64,000 bases of DNA from Acidovorax sp. sic0104 (GCF_019219095.1 NZ_JAHUWH010000021.1:1-64000), one strand, 5' to 3'; positions 50,760 through 60,512 are shown, counted from the stretch's first letter. A program made the numbers and translations. The notes: a model not told the origin generated them from the sequence alone.

Positions 50760-51707
50760 GTGCGCGACCTTGACCTCCAGACCCTGCGGCTGTTTGCCGC
50801 CGTGTGCGACCACCGCAGCATTGCCCGTGCGGCCGAGCAGGAATGCATCGTGGGCTCGGCCATCAGCAAGCGGTTGGCGCAATTGGAAGACACGGTGGGC
50901 ACGCCGCTGCTGGTGCGCAAGCGGCGCGGCGTCATTCCCACCCCGGCGGGCGAGACGCTGCTGGAGCACGCGCGCACCATGCTGGCCAGCGTGGGCCAGA
51001 TCGAGCGCGACATGGCCGCCTACGCCACCGGCACGCGCGGCCACGTGCGCATGCTGGTCACCGCCTCGGTCATGGCCGAATCGCTGGCCGACGATGTGGC
51101 GGCCTTTCTGCAGGACCCGGCGCACCGCGACATCCAGGTGAGCATGGAAGAGCGGGTGAGCCCGGACGTGGTGCAGGGCATCCGCGACGGCAGCGCCTCC
51201 ATCGGCATTTGCTGGGACGCGGCCGATCTGTCGGGCCTGGAAGTGTGCGGCTACCGCCACGACCACCTGGCGGTGGTGGCCCACGCGTCGCACCCTGCAG
51301 CGCAGCGCCAGAGCGTGCGGTTTGCCGACGTGCTGGACCATGAATTCGTGAGCATGCCGGCGCTCAGTGCAGTGCAGGTGCTGCTGGCCCGCGCCGCGGC
51401 GGTGGAGGGGAAGATGCTCGCCCACCGTGTGCAGGTCTCCAACTTCGACGCCGCGCTGCGCGTGGTGCGCGCCAACCTGGCCATCAGCGTCGTCCCCCAG
51501 GAAGTGGCCCTGCCCTTTGCCGATATCGCCCCCGTGCGCGTGGTGCCGCTCGGCGATAGCTGGGCCCGCCGCCGCTTTGCCATCTGCTTTCGCAGCACGG
51601 AGGCGCTCACCCCTGCGGCCCGCCTGCTGGTGGACCATCTGGCCCGGATGGGCCGCCGCGGGAGCGAACTCCCGACCGTGGCCGCTCCGCAACAGTTTGA
51701 TATGTAA
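50760..51707 (+). CDS. LysR family transcriptional regulator
   Basis: A 315-residue regulator with an N-terminal winged helix (LRLFAAVCDHRSIARAAEQE) followed by a LysR substrate-binding domain. The start is the GTG at 50760 with GGGAG 5 bases upstream; upstream frame is antisense to the lyase gene. The residues CIVGSAISKRLAQLEDTVGT form the recognition helix region. It probably activates the divergent lyase/CoA-transferase/Bug genes in response to their substrate or CoA ester, using the palindrome at 50721-50735. Confidence 0.93.
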   Translation: MRDLDLQTLRLFAAVCDHRSIARAAEQECIVGSAISKRLAQLEDTVGTPLLVRKRRGVIPTPAGETLLEHARTMLASVGQIERDMAAYATGTRGHVRMLVTASVMAESLADDVAAFLQDPAHRDIQVSMEERVSPDVVQGIRDGSASIGICWDAADLSGLEVCGYRHDHLAVVAHASHPAAQRQSVRFADVLDHEFVSMPALSAVQVLLARAAAVEGKMLAHRVQVSNFDAALRVVRANLAISVVPQEVALPFADIAPVRVVPLGDSWARRRFAICFRSTEALTPAARLLVDHLARMGRRGSELPTVAAPQQFDM

Positions 51708-51867
51708 CGCCGCATTTTTGGTGCTTAGCGCATGTGTGCTGTGCGTTCTGAGCTACCAAACTTGTAGCAAACTGGGTTACGAGCTATAGTCAGCGCACAT
51801 CGTCGGGCAGGCCTCTATCCACCCAGAACGAACTTTCGAACCAACACTTGCGCGAGGAGAAGCGTCC

Positions 51868-52182
51868 ATGAGCTCCAAAGAAAATGCCGCCATCAACCAG
51901 TTGTTTGAGCGGCTCGAATGCCGTTATGCGCTGCGCGTGCTCTGGGCACTGAAGGACGGGCACCCGCAGACTTTCCGCCTGCTGCAGGACAGCGTGGGCG
52001 GCATCACCCCCAACACGCTCAACACCCGCATCAAGGAACTGCGTGAAGCCGGCTTCGTGGACCACGGCAGCGACGGCTACACCGTCACCCCCTCCGGCGC
52101 CGACCTGCTCAAGCGCCTGTCCGACGTCCAGGCATTCGCCACCCGCTGGGTGGCCGGGCGCGCCAAGAAGCAAACGCCCTGA
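51868..52182 (+). CDS. HxlR family transcriptional regulator
   Basis: A 104-residue single-domain winged-helix regulator of the HxlR type: NQLFERLECRYALRVLWALK, then FRLLQDSVGGITPNTLNTRI as the recognition region, and the wing GFVDHGSDGYTVTPSGADLL. These proteins act as dimers and often sense reactive aldehydes, quinones or redox state through one cysteine; the only Cys here is in LECRYAL, at the position common in the family. The target is not evident, since neighbours on both sides are in other units. Confidence 0.9.
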   Translation: MSSKENAAINQLFERLECRYALRVLWALKDGHPQTFRLLQDSVGGITPNTLNTRIKELREAGFVDHGSDGYTVTPSGADLLKRLSDVQAFATRWVAGRAKKQTP

Positions 52183-52257
52183 GCGACGCTCCCCATTTCT
52201 GCCACGCCCGTGCTGGGCAAGGATGTCCTGACAGGCCCGTTGTCGGGGCAGCCGGTA

Positions 52258-52335
52258 AAATAGCAGTCTGAATAGCTTCTAGCGCCCGTCCACAAAGCGC
52301 TAGAAGCTATATTTTTAATAGCATTCAAGGAATCA
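52258..52335 (+). repeat. Dispersed short repeat / candidate terminator after HxlR gene
   Basis: Perfect 14-base arms ATAGCTTCTAGCGC (52272-52285) and GCGCTAGAAGCTAT (52297-52310) with an 11-base loop, followed by ATTTTTAATAGC. The T-rich tail allows a terminator role. It is the best-preserved member of a family also seen at 28152, 36367 and 47098, and ends just before the FKBP ribosome site. Confidence 0.7.
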
Positions 52336-52337
52336 CC

Positions 52338-52697
52338 ATGGCATTGACCACCACAGCATCGGGCCTGCAGTACGAAGACACCACCGTGGGCGACGGCGCT
52401 GAAGCCACCAAGGGCCAGAACGTGTCGGTGCACTACACCGGCTGGCTGTACAACAACGGCGAGCAAGGTGCCAAGTTCGACTCCAGCCGCGACCGCAACG
52501 ACCCCTTCGAGTTCTCGCTGGGCGCCGGCATGGTCATCAAGGGCTGGGACGAAGGCGTGCAGGGCATGAAGATCGGCGGCCAGCGCACGCTGATCATCCC
52601 CGCATCCCTGGGCTATGGCGCCCGTGGCGCGGGCGGCGTGATCCCCCCGAACGCCACGCTGAAGTTCGACGTCGAACTGCTCAAGGTCGGCCGCTGA
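52338..52697 (+). CDS. FKBP-type peptidyl-prolyl isomerase
   Basis: A 119-residue single-domain FK506-binding protein that speeds cis-trans proline isomerisation in protein folding. Family positions are clear: VSVHYTGWLYNNGEQGAKFD, VIKGWDEGVQGMKIGGQRTL and IPASLGYGARGAGGVIPPNA. There is no signal peptide, so it should be cytoplasmic. The start follows AAGGAATCACC at normal ribosome-site distance. A perfect intrinsic terminator follows the stop. Confidence 0.96.
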   Translation: MALTTTASGLQYEDTTVGDGAEATKGQNVSVHYTGWLYNNGEQGAKFDSSRDRNDPFEFSLGAGMVIKGWDEGVQGMKIGGQRTLIIPASLGYGARGAGGVIPPNATLKFDVELLKVGR

Positions 52698-52723
52698 TCC
52701 AGCCCCCTCCTGTCCCTTGTGGC

Positions 52724-52759
52724 AAAAACAAAAGCGGCCTGCGGGCCGCTTTTGTTTTT
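52724..52759 (+). terminator. Intrinsic terminator after the FKBP gene
   Basis: Sixteen-base perfect arms, AAAAACAAAAGCGGCC (52724-52739) and GGCCGCTTTTGTTTTT (52744-52759), around TGCG. The symmetrical A and T runs let it work in both directions, so it may also stop transcripts from the minus-strand gene at 52880-53389. Confidence 0.93.
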
Positions 52760-52838
52760 ATCGATCCCGCCGTCCAAAACCGGCGCGCCCCCAACGCCAG
52801 TGCACCCGTGGATCTGGCTCCGCCAGGCCACCGGGTGC

Positions 52839-52877
52839 GTCCCCCTCCGGGGGAAGCCGCAGAGCGGCTCAGGGGGC
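52839..52877 (-). repeat. Palindromic gene-end element (CCCCCTGAG type)
   Basis: On the minus strand it reads GCCCCCTGAGCCGC ... GCGGCTTCCCCC..GGGGGACGC, the same form as the 26275-26431 copies. It directly follows the stop of the minus-strand gene at 52880, in the same orientation relative to its gene as those copies. Confidence 0.65.
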
Positions 52878-52879
52878 TT

Positions 52880-53389
52880 TCAATCAAACAGTGCCTTGTC
52901 CAGGCGCTCGAACTTGGCATCACCCACGGCTTCCCGGATCTTGGGTGCGAGGGCCGCCAAGTCGTCGAAGCTTCCGGCGCCTTCCACCGCCAGGTTCAGA
53001 CGGAACCCGCGCAGGCCCAGCCCGGCCGTGAGCTCGGTGGCGATGGGGTACGCCGCCTGGTAGCGCTCCTTGGGGCTACGCCCCGAGCCCTCTCCGGCAG
53101 TTGCCACCGTGCCCAGGTCCGTGGCATCTGCCAGCGATGTGAGGAGAACCGGCTTGCCTGCCGCCGTCACGCCGGTGGCGGACTTGCCCGCCATCGGCTC
53201 CAGCAGCCCCTGCGCGATCATGGCCTGCACGTCGTCCTGGGTGATGCCCATGGCTGCCGTCGCTGCAAGGATTTCGCCCGTCGTGCGCTTGCCATCAAAA
53301 AGGATGAAGGCCGAACGCTGGCGTGAACTGAGGCTGCCATGCCGGTCCTTGAGTGCGTCCTGCCCTGCCTGCGTCTTGACGAGAACCAT
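52880..53389 (-). CDS. Conserved hypothetical protein, 169 residues
   Basis: Not recognised with confidence. The ATG at 53389 has an excellent AAGGAG site 5 bases upstream. No signal peptide or transmembrane helix is evident. The first 80 residues look helical with a winged-helix feel (SSRQRSAFILFDGKRTTGEI, ITQDDVQAMIAQGLLEP), then an Ala/Gly/Thr linker, and a C-terminal domain starting SPKERYQAAYPIATELTAGL. The good ribosome site and GC-rich codon use support a real gene. It is monocistronic between the FKBP terminator and a symporter operon. Confidence 0.75.
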   Translation of the reverse strand: MVLVKTQAGQDALKDRHGSLSSRQRSAFILFDGKRTTGEILAATAAMGITQDDVQAMIAQGLLEPMAGKSATGVTAAGKPVLLTSLADATDLGTVATAGEGSGRSPKERYQAAYPIATELTAGLGLRGFRLNLAVEGAGSFDDLAALAPKIREAVGDAKFERLDKALFD

Positions 53390-53659
53390 GAATCTCCTTG
53401 AATTGCCGAACGGCGGCCACGTACTGGCCACCCAATCGTGTCCAGACTCTCACGTTTTGACACAGTTGAATATCCGGGTTTACACATAACCACGGTGATT
53501 GCCTGGCGCTCGGCCGGCTTCGCGCAAAGCTTGCAGCTGTTGAAGATCCTTTCGGGTTTGCACAAAGTGCTGCGCCAGGATCGGATGCGGCGGATTCAGG
53601 GCATCCGGCCTTTCCGGGTGCACTCCAAAGCGATCTCCGAAAAGATCTTGGGCAGGTTC

Positions 53660-55783
53660 TTACATCTCGGAGCGGATGCGCGGCAGCTCGGGTGCGGGCC
53701 GGGTGATCCAGCTGACCATTGCGGCCACCGCCGCGCCTGCGGGCACGCCGAAGACGCCTGCAGAGATCGGCTGGATGCCGAACCACAGGCCGTCTGCCAG
53801 CAGCCAGGGCGGCAGGGCCGCGCGCATGGCCGGCACGTGCGAGAGCATGTAGTACACGGCCACACCCAGTCCCGCCAGCATGCCAGCCACGGCTCCCTGG
53901 CGGGTCGTGCCGCGCCAGAAGATGCCCAGCACCATCGCTGGCACGAACGCCGAAGCCGCCAGCGAGAACGATGCGGACACCATGGGCAGTATCTCGGACG
54001 GCTTGAGCGCCGCCACGAACGCCGCAGACAGGGCCACGGCGAGCAAAGTGAACTTGGTCAGGATCACGCGCTGCTCGGGCGAAGCCTTGCGCTGCGCATC
54101 CGGGAAATACAGGTCGCGAACCAGCGCATTGCTGATGGTGAGAAGCAGCCCATCGGCGGTGGACAGCGCCGCAGCCAGCCCGCCCGCTGCCACCAAGCCC
54201 GACACCACGTAGGGCAGCCCGCCCAATTCGGGCGTGGCCAGCATGATGAGATCCGCGCCCAGGCGGATCTCGCCGAACTGCACGATGCCGTCGCCGTTGA
54301 CGTCCTCCACCGACAGCAGCGAGCTGTCCACCCGCGCCCACTGGGCCATCCAGTTGGGCAGCGCCTCGAAGCTGCTGCCCACCAGGTTCTGCATGACTTC
54401 GAACTTCACCAGCACCGCCAGCGCCGGTGCGCTCAGGTACAAAAGCGCGATGAAAAACAGCGACCATGCCACCGACGCGCGCGCCCCGCCCACCGTGGGC
54501 GAGGTGTAGTAGCGCGTGAGCAGATGCGGCAGCCCGGCCGTGCCCACCATCAGGCAGAACATCAGGGCCAGGAAGTTGCGCCGCGTGAGCTCATAGTCGC
54601 GCTGCTCTTCGGGCGTACCCTGCGGGTCTCCCACGTAGGCTTGGCTGTGCAGCGGCAGGCCGCCCAGCGGGCGCGCCCGCTCGTAGTTCTCGCGCATCTC
54701 GCGCGTCCAGCGCTCACGCGCCGCCGCCGCATCGCGCGGCAGCGCCGCCAGTTCACGGCTGGCCGTGACGATGAGCCCCACGTCGGCGTTCTGGGCCCGC
54801 AAAGTGCGGATGCGCTCGCGGCCCTTGTCGCGTTCGCGCTCCAGGGCGCCTTCGACATCCTTCAGGCGGGCCTCGTAGTCCTTGGCGCGCTGCAGATACG
54901 TCTGCACCACCTGGTGCTCAGCCGGGGAGTCGAGCAGTTGCGCCTCCAGGTCCGCGATCTTGCTGATCTGCTCGCCGTACACCAGCGGCGCAAGCGGGCT
55001 GCCCAGCTGCTTGTAGGCCAGCCAGGACACAGGGATCAGGAAGGCCAGCAGCAAGACCACGTACTGCGCCACCTGCGTCCAGGTGATGGCGCGCATGCCA
55101 CCCAGGAAAGAGCACAGCAGCACACCGCCCAGGCCCAGCATGATGCCGATCTCGAACTGCACGCCCGTAAGGCGCGAGGCGATCAGCCCCACGCCATAGA
55201 TCTGTGCCACCACATAGGTGAACGAGCACAATACGGCCGCCAGCGCGGCAATGACGCGTGGCCAGCGCCCCCCGAAACGCACATGGAAGAAGTCGGGCAC
55301 CGTATACAGGCCCATGGCCCGCAGGTGCGGTGCAATCAGCATCGCCACCAGGCAAAAGCCCCCCGTCCACCCCAGCAGGTAGGCCAACCCTCCAGCCTGC
55401 CCTGGCGTACCCGAGAATCCTTGAAGGTACAGCGCCCCCGAGAGACTGATGAACGACGCCGCGCTCATCCAGTCTGCGGCGGCAGCCATGCCGTTGTACA
55501 TCGGCGGAATGCGCCGCCCCGCCACGTAATACTCCTCGGGGTCGCTGGTGCGTCCATACACGCCGATGCCCGCATAGGCCATGACGGTGATGAAAAGGAA
55601 GATCGGGCCGATCCAGTGGCGTGACAGGCCCTGGTGCTCGGCCCAGGTCATCAGCGCCAAAAAGGCCAGCACACCGAAGACATACAGCGCCAGGATGCGG
55701 TGCAGCCGCCAGAGGTAGGCAGAGCCTGAGGTCGGCCGCCCGCGGCTGTCGGTGCTGTGGGGACCAGAAGCCTTGTCAGCCAT
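53660..55783 (-). CDS. Sodium:solute symporter, VC_2705 subfamily (large subunit)
   Basis: A 707-residue sodium:solute symporter related to acetate permease ActP, with about 13 transmembrane helices. Family blocks include MYNGMAAAADWMSAASFISL, GWTGGFCLVAMLIAPHLRA and FSLAASAFVPAMVLGIFWRG. A hydrophilic, strongly helical insert of about 150 residues (around 275-425, e.g. LERERDKGRERIRTLRAQNA) interrupts the membrane part. Its start overlaps the DUF4212 gene end by 8 bases; this two-gene pairing is typical of the subfamily. Substrate is probably a short carboxylate, by family inference. Confidence 0.92.
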   Translation of the reverse strand: MADKASGPHSTDSRGRPTSGSAYLWRLHRILALYVFGVLAFLALMTWAEHQGLSRHWIGPIFLFITVMAYAGIGVYGRTSDPEEYYVAGRRIPPMYNGMAAAADWMSAASFISLSGALYLQGFSGTPGQAGGLAYLLGWTGGFCLVAMLIAPHLRAMGLYTVPDFFHVRFGGRWPRVIAALAAVLCSFTYVVAQIYGVGLIASRLTGVQFEIGIMLGLGGVLLCSFLGGMRAITWTQVAQYVVLLLAFLIPVSWLAYKQLGSPLAPLVYGEQISKIADLEAQLLDSPAEHQVVQTYLQRAKDYEARLKDVEGALERERDKGRERIRTLRAQNADVGLIVTASRELAALPRDAAAARERWTREMRENYERARPLGGLPLHSQAYVGDPQGTPEEQRDYELTRRNFLALMFCLMVGTAGLPHLLTRYYTSPTVGGARASVAWSLFFIALLYLSAPALAVLVKFEVMQNLVGSSFEALPNWMAQWARVDSSLLSVEDVNGDGIVQFGEIRLGADLIMLATPELGGLPYVVSGLVAAGGLAAALSTADGLLLTISNALVRDLYFPDAQRKASPEQRVILTKFTLLAVALSAAFVAALKPSEILPMVSASFSLAASAFVPAMVLGIFWRGTTRQGAVAGMLAGLGVAVYYMLSHVPAMRAALPPWLLADGLWFGIQPISAGVFGVPAGAAVAAMVSWITRPAPELPRIRSEM

Positions 55784-56144
55784 GGAGTCCGTCGGATCGC
55801 GCAGAGTCCGCCGCCGCCGGCTGGTCCGGCGCTGCTGCCAGCAGGCGCTCGGCGTCCTGCCGCTCGAATCGATTCATGGCCCAGCAGTACACCACCACGA
55901 TGCCGATGAACACCACCACCGCGCCCTGCGCGGCAATCCAGTAGCCGAGCGGCCAGGCACCCACCACCAGCGATTGCAGGTCGCGTGCGAAGTACGTGGC
56001 CACGAAGGACACCAGCGCCCACAGCAGCAGCAGGCCCGCCTTGAGCTTCAGGTGGCGCACGTCGTGCAGGTCGGGCGGGAAGGGGCCCGCCATCTCGGCC
56101 TCCGCAGGCCGCGCTGGCTGGGGCGAGAACGGCGTCACCGTCAT
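55776..56144 (-). CDS. DUF4212 small symporter subunit
   Basis: A 122-residue protein with two transmembrane helices, about 37-56 (LLLLWALVSFVATYFA) and 70-90 (IAAQGAVVVFIGIVVVYCW), matching the DUF4212 family. Such proteins are encoded directly before VC_2705-type symporters and are thought to be small subunits. Here the stop lies inside the start of the large-subunit gene. The N-terminal 25 residues are Pro/Ala-rich. Confidence 0.9.
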   Translation of the reverse strand: MTVTPFSPQPARPAEAEMAGPFPPDLHDVRHLKLKAGLLLLWALVSFVATYFARDLQSLVVGAWPLGYWIAAQGAVVVFIGIVVVYCWAMNRFERQDAERLLAAAPDQPAAADSARSDGLHG

Positions 56145-56237
56145 CCCAGGAGCCGCAGCGCAACAGGCCCGGCGTCAGGTGGCGGTGCGGACCATTCGCG
56201 GCGCATGCGGCAGTCTCTCAGGAAGAAGCCCGGCCCG

Positions 56238-58631
56238 TCAGCCAGCGGCCAGTTGCTGCCAGGTGGCGATCACGCTGTCGGGGTTGAGCGAGATCGACGA
56301 GATGCCTTCGTTGGACAGCCACTGCGCGAAGTCGGGGTGGTCGCTGGGGCCCTGGCCGCAGATGCCGATGTACTTGCCCTGGGCCAGGCAGGCCTTGATG
56401 GCCTTCTCCACCAGCGCCAGCACAGCGGGGTCGCGCTCGTCGAAGTCCTGCGCCAAGAGCTCCAGCCCCGAATCGCGGTCCAGGCCCAGGGTGAGCTGGG
56501 TCAGGTCGTTGGAGCCGATGGAGAAACCGTCGAAGAACTCGAGGAAGCGCTCGGCCAGGACGGCGTTGCTCGGCACCTCGCACATCATGATGACCTTGAG
56601 GTCGTCCTTGCCGCGCTGCAGGCCGTGGGTGGCCAGCAGCTTGGTCACACGCTCGGCCTGGCCCAGCGTGCGGACAAAGGGGACCATCACCTGCACGTTG
56701 GTCAGGCCCATGTCGTTGCGCACGCGCTTCAAAGCCTCGCACTCCATCGCGAAGGCTTCGCCGAAGTCTTCGCTGATGTAGCGTGCCGCACCCCGGAAGC
56801 CGAGCATCGGGTTTTCTTCCTCGGGCTCGTAGCGGCTGCCGCCGATGAGCTTGCGGTACTCATTGGACTTGAAGTCCGACAGACGCACGATGACGGGCTT
56901 GGGGTAGAACGCGGCGGCAATGGTGGCCACGCCTTCGGCCACCTTGTCCACATAGAAGGCGCGCGGGCTGGCATGGCCACGAGCCACCGACTCCACCGCC
57001 TTCTTCAGGTCGGCATCGATCTGGGGATAGTCCAGGATGGCCTTGGGGTGCACGCCGATGTTGTTGTTGATGATGAACTCCAGGCGCGCCAAGCCCACGC
57101 CTTCGTTGGGCAGTTGGCAGAAATCGAAGGCCAACTGGGGGTTGCCCACATTCATCATGATCTTGGTCTTGATGGGGGGCATCTCGCCGCGCTGCACCTC
57201 GGTGACCTCGGTCTCGAGGAGGCCGTCGTAGATACGGCCGGTATCGCCCTCGGCGCAGCTCACGGTGACCAGCGTGCCGTCCTTCAGCAGTTCGGTGGCA
57301 TCACCGCAACCCACCACGGCCGGAATGCCCAGCTCGCGCGCAATGATGGCGGCGTGGCAGGTGCGCCCGCCCCGGTTTGTGACGATGGCGCTGGCGCGCT
57401 TCATCACGGGCTCCCAATTCGGGTCGGTCATGTCGGTCACAAGCACATCGCCGGCCTGGACCTTGTCCATCTCGCTGATGCTGTGCACCAGGCGCACGGG
57501 GCCGGTGCCGATCTTCTGACCGATGGCGCGGCCCTCGGCCAGCACGGTGCCGGTGCCCTTGAGCTTGAAGCGCTGCTCGGCCTGGCCCTTGGACTGGCTC
57601 TTCACCGTCTCGGGGCGGGCCTGCAGGATATAGAGCAGGCCGTCCGTGCCGTCCTTGCCCCACTCGATGTCCATGGGGCGGCCATAGTGCTGCTCGATCA
57701 CCAGCGCATAGTGCGCCAGCTGCTCGACGTCGGCGTCGCTCAGGGAATAGCGGTTGCGCTGCTCCGTGGGTACATCCGTGGTCTTGACCAGCTTGCCACT
57801 GGCCTTCTTTTCCTCGGGCGTGGAGAACACCATCTGGATCAGCTTGCTGCCCAGGTTGCGGCGAATCACGGCCTTCTTGCCGGCCTTGAGCATGGGCTTG
57901 TGCACATAGAACTCGTCGGGGTTCACGGCGCCCTGCACCATCGTCTCGCCCAGACCATAGCTGCTGGTGATAAAGACGACGTCTTCGAAGCCCGATTCGG
58001 TATCGATGGTGAACATCACGCCCGCAGCGCCCAGATCGGAGCGCACCATGCGCTGAACGCCGGCCGACAATGCCACGACGTCGTGGGCAAAGCCCTTGTG
58101 CACGCGGTAGCTGATCGCCCGGTCGTTGTAGAGGGAGGCGAACACCTCCTTCATCTTGTGGAGCACGTCATCGGCACCCACCACGTTCAGGAAGGTCTCC
58201 TGCTGGCCGGCAAACGATGCATCGGGCAGGTCTTCGGCCGTGGCGGACGAGCGCACCGCAAAACTGGCCTGGTCGTTGCCGGCCGACAGCGTGGCGAATG
58301 CGTCGCGCACCGCCTTTTCCAGGTCGGCAGGGAACGGCTGGCTTTCCATCCAGCCCCGGATTTCGGCGCCGGCTTCCGCCAGCGCGCGCACATCCTCGGT
58401 GTCCAGCGTGGCCAGCCGGCGGCTGATGCGGTCAGCCAGGCCCTCGTGCTTGAGGAATTCACGGAACGCGTGGGCCGTGGTGGCAAAGCCCGTGGGCACG
58501 CGCACGCCCTGGGGCAGCTGGGAGATCATCTCGCCGAGGGAGGCGTTTTTACCGCCTACGGCCTCGACATCGGTCATTCTCAGGTTTTCAAACGGTACGA
58601 CCAGGGCGGTCGGGCTGAAAAGTGCAGACAT
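56238..58631 (-). CDS. ppsA: Phosphoenolpyruvate synthase
   Basis: A 797-residue enzyme making PEP from pyruvate and ATP for gluconeogenesis. Order of parts: ATP-grasp domain ([14 protein letters not shown] at the start), swivelling phosphohistidine domain with [20 protein letters not shown] near residue 415 (the catalytic His, and the Thr two residues before it that PpsR phosphorylates), and the PEP-binding TIM barrel ([28 protein letters not shown]). The ATG at 58631 starts [14 protein letters not shown]. It is divergent from its regulator ppsR across a 212-base gap. Confidence 0.97.
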   Translation of the reverse strand: MSALFSPTALVVPFENLRMTDVEAVGGKNASLGEMISQLPQGVRVPTGFATTAHAFREFLKHEGLADRISRRLATLDTEDVRALAEAGAEIRGWMESQPFPADLEKAVRDAFATLSAGNDQASFAVRSSATAEDLPDASFAGQQETFLNVVGADDVLHKMKEVFASLYNDRAISYRVHKGFAHDVVALSAGVQRMVRSDLGAAGVMFTIDTESGFEDVVFITSSYGLGETMVQGAVNPDEFYVHKPMLKAGKKAVIRRNLGSKLIQMVFSTPEEKKASGKLVKTTDVPTEQRNRYSLSDADVEQLAHYALVIEQHYGRPMDIEWGKDGTDGLLYILQARPETVKSQSKGQAEQRFKLKGTGTVLAEGRAIGQKIGTGPVRLVHSISEMDKVQAGDVLVTDMTDPNWEPVMKRASAIVTNRGGRTCHAAIIARELGIPAVVGCGDATELLKDGTLVTVSCAEGDTGRIYDGLLETEVTEVQRGEMPPIKTKIMMNVGNPQLAFDFCQLPNEGVGLARLEFIINNNIGVHPKAILDYPQIDADLKKAVESVARGHASPRAFYVDKVAEGVATIAAAFYPKPVIVRLSDFKSNEYRKLIGGSRYEPEEENPMLGFRGAARYISEDFGEAFAMECEALKRVRNDMGLTNVQVMVPFVRTLGQAERVTKLLATHGLQRGKDDLKVIMMCEVPSNAVLAERFLEFFDGFSIGSNDLTQLTLGLDRDSGLELLAQDFDERDPAVLALVEKAIKACLAQGKYIGICGQGPSDHPDFAQWLSNEGISSISLNPDSVIATWQQLAAG

Positions 58632-58843
58632 GGGAAAGCTCCAGAAGTTGAAACTGGGTCTGCGCCCCCGCCTCCTGTACCAAGGAGCGCTGGGCGAGCT
58701 GCCATGCACGGCGGTAAGCTTTGTCGTTGTGGTTGTGGGCCGACGAAGTGCATGGTGAGAATCGGATAATTGTGACAATTGTAGGCCTGCGGCACTGGCG
58801 GCAGGCTGACGCAATGGCTGATGTACTGAAAGGCCCCCGATCC

Positions 58844-59665
58844 ATGCACACGCGCACCGTATTTTTCGTCTCCGACGGCACCGGCATCACGGCCGAGACG
58901 TTCGGCAATGCCATCCTGGCGCAGTTCGAGATGAAGCCGCGCCACGTGCGCCTGCCATTCATCGACAGCGTCGACAAGGCCCACCAGACAGTGCGCCAGA
59001 TCAACCACACGGCCGAGATGGAAGGCAAGAAGCCCATCGTGTTCACCACGCTCGTGAACATGGAGGTGCTCAAGGTCATCCAGGAAGGATGCAAGGGCAT
59101 GCTGCTCGACATGTTCGGCACTTTCGTGCACCCGCTCGAAGAAGAGCTCGGCATCAAGTCGCACCACCGCGTCGGCCGCTTTTCCGACGTGAGCCGCAGC
59201 AAGGAATACACCGACCGCATCGAGGCCATCAACTTCAGCCTGGCCCACGACGACGGCCAGAGCAACCGCGACCTGGCCGGCGCCGACGTGATCCTGGTGG
59301 GCGTGAGCCGCAGCGGCAAGACGCCCACCAGCCTGTACCTGGCCATGCAGTGCGGCCTGAAAGCCGCCAACTACCCGCTGATCCCCGAAGACTTCGAACG
59401 CCGCCAACTGCCGCCCGCCCTGGTTCCGCACCGCGCCAAGATCTTCGGCCTGACCATCCAGCCCGAGCGTCTGTCCGAGATCCGCAACGAACGCCGCCCC
59501 GGCTCGAAGTACGCCGATCTGGCCAACTGCCGCCACGAGGTGGCCGAGGCCGAGGCGATGATGCGGCGCTCGGGCATCCGCTGGCTCTCGACGACCACCA
59601 AGTCCATCGAGGAGATCGCCACGACCATCCTGCAGGAGATCCGGCCCGAGCGCCTGGTGTACTGA
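58844..59665 (+). CDS. ppsR: PEP synthase regulatory protein (kinase/pyrophosphorylase)
   Basis: A 273-residue DUF299 protein that switches PEP synthase off by ADP-dependent phosphorylation of the active-site threonine and on again by phosphate-dependent dephosphorylation. The start [20 protein letters not shown] is the family signature, and the P-loop-like [15 protein letters not shown] lies near residue 153. An ATG at 58814 would add 10 residues; 58844 matches homologues. The divergent arrangement with ppsA is the usual one. Confidence 0.95.
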   Translation: MHTRTVFFVSDGTGITAETFGNAILAQFEMKPRHVRLPFIDSVDKAHQTVRQINHTAEMEGKKPIVFTTLVNMEVLKVIQEGCKGMLLDMFGTFVHPLEEELGIKSHHRVGRFSDVSRSKEYTDRIEAINFSLAHDDGQSNRDLAGADVILVGVSRSGKTPTSLYLAMQCGLKAANYPLIPEDFERRQLPPALVPHRAKIFGLTIQPERLSEIRNERRPGSKYADLANCRHEVAEAEAMMRRSGIRWLSTTTKSIEEIATTILQEIRPERLVY

Positions 59666-59747
59666 CCGACGGGGTGCGTGCGCCAACCGGTGGGGGCATC
59701 GACCAACATGCCGGCCCGCCTCCCCTGCAGCGCGGTGCCACGCCTGC

Positions 59748-60512
59748 CTACCGCACCGCCACCACGAAAAGCCGGGGGAACGGAAGCAGCACCGTGCCAT
59801 CCTCCAGTGCGGGGTAGGCCAACTCGACAGCGGCCCGGTACTCCGCAAGAAAAGCCGCCTTCTGCGCGTCGTCCAGCGCACCCAGGTAAGGCCGCAGCGC
59901 GGTCTCCCTGAACCACTCGACCACGGCAGCCGCGCCGCCCGCGAGCGCGTGGAAGTACGTCGTGCGCCAGACATCGACACTTCGGCACAGCGGCCTCAGC
60001 AACTCGTAATAAAAGGCCGGCGGGTGGCGCGGTGGATGCTTGGTGGCGCCCAGCAAAGCGCTCCAGCGCGCGCCTGCCGCCAGGTCCCGCGCCAGGCGGT
60101 GGGCCGGCTCCTCCAGGTTGTCAGGCGTCTGCACCGCCAGCACGCCGGACGCGTTCAGATGGCCCACGAGGCGTGGGTAGAGGGCGCGGTGGTCGGGCAC
60201 CCATTGCAGGGACGCATTGGCGAGGATGACATCGAAGCGCTCCGACGGTTCCCAACGGGCGATGTCGGACAGCTCGAAGTCCAGGGCTGGCAGCCGCTTG
60301 CGCGCTGCATCCAGCATGTCCTGGGAGTTGTCCATGCCAATGACTTTGGCATCCGGGTAGCGCCGTGCCAGCACCTCGGTGGAGTTGCCCGGCCCACAGC
60401 CCAGGTCCACGGCCGATTGAACACTGGCGGACGGGATGGACGCGACCAGGTCCCTCACGGGCCGTGTGCGCTCCTGTTCAAACTTGGAATATTGCTGTGC
60501 GGACCAGTTCAT
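59748..60512 (-). CDS. tam: Trans-aconitate 2-methyltransferase
   Basis: A 254-residue SAM-dependent methyltransferase. The opening MNWSAQQYSKFEQERTRPVR and AVDLGCGPGNSTEVLARRYP are characteristic of Tam, as is ANASLQWVPDHRALYPRL. Tam methylates trans-aconitate, a spontaneous by-product of cis-aconitate that inhibits the citric acid cycle. The ATG at 60512 has AAGG 7 bases upstream. It converges on ppsR and is divergent from the Sia-like module. Confidence 0.93.
   Translation of the reverse strand: MNWSAQQYSKFEQERTRPVRDLVASIPSASVQSAVDLGCGPGNSTEVLARRYPDAKVIGMDNSQDMLDAARKRLPALDFELSDIARWEPSERFDVILANASLQWVPDHRALYPRLVGHLNASGVLAVQTPDNLEEPAHRLARDLAAGARWSALLGATKHPPRHPPAFYYELLRPLCRSVDVWRTTYFHALAGGAAAVVEWFRETALRPYLGALDDAQKAAFLAEYRAAVELAYPALEDGTVLLPFPRLFVVAVR

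Noticed and set aside
55752..58769. A 1005-codon plus-strand frame opposite ppsA.
   Set aside because: His/Leu/Ala-rich antisense shadow; ppsA on the minus strand is unmistakable.
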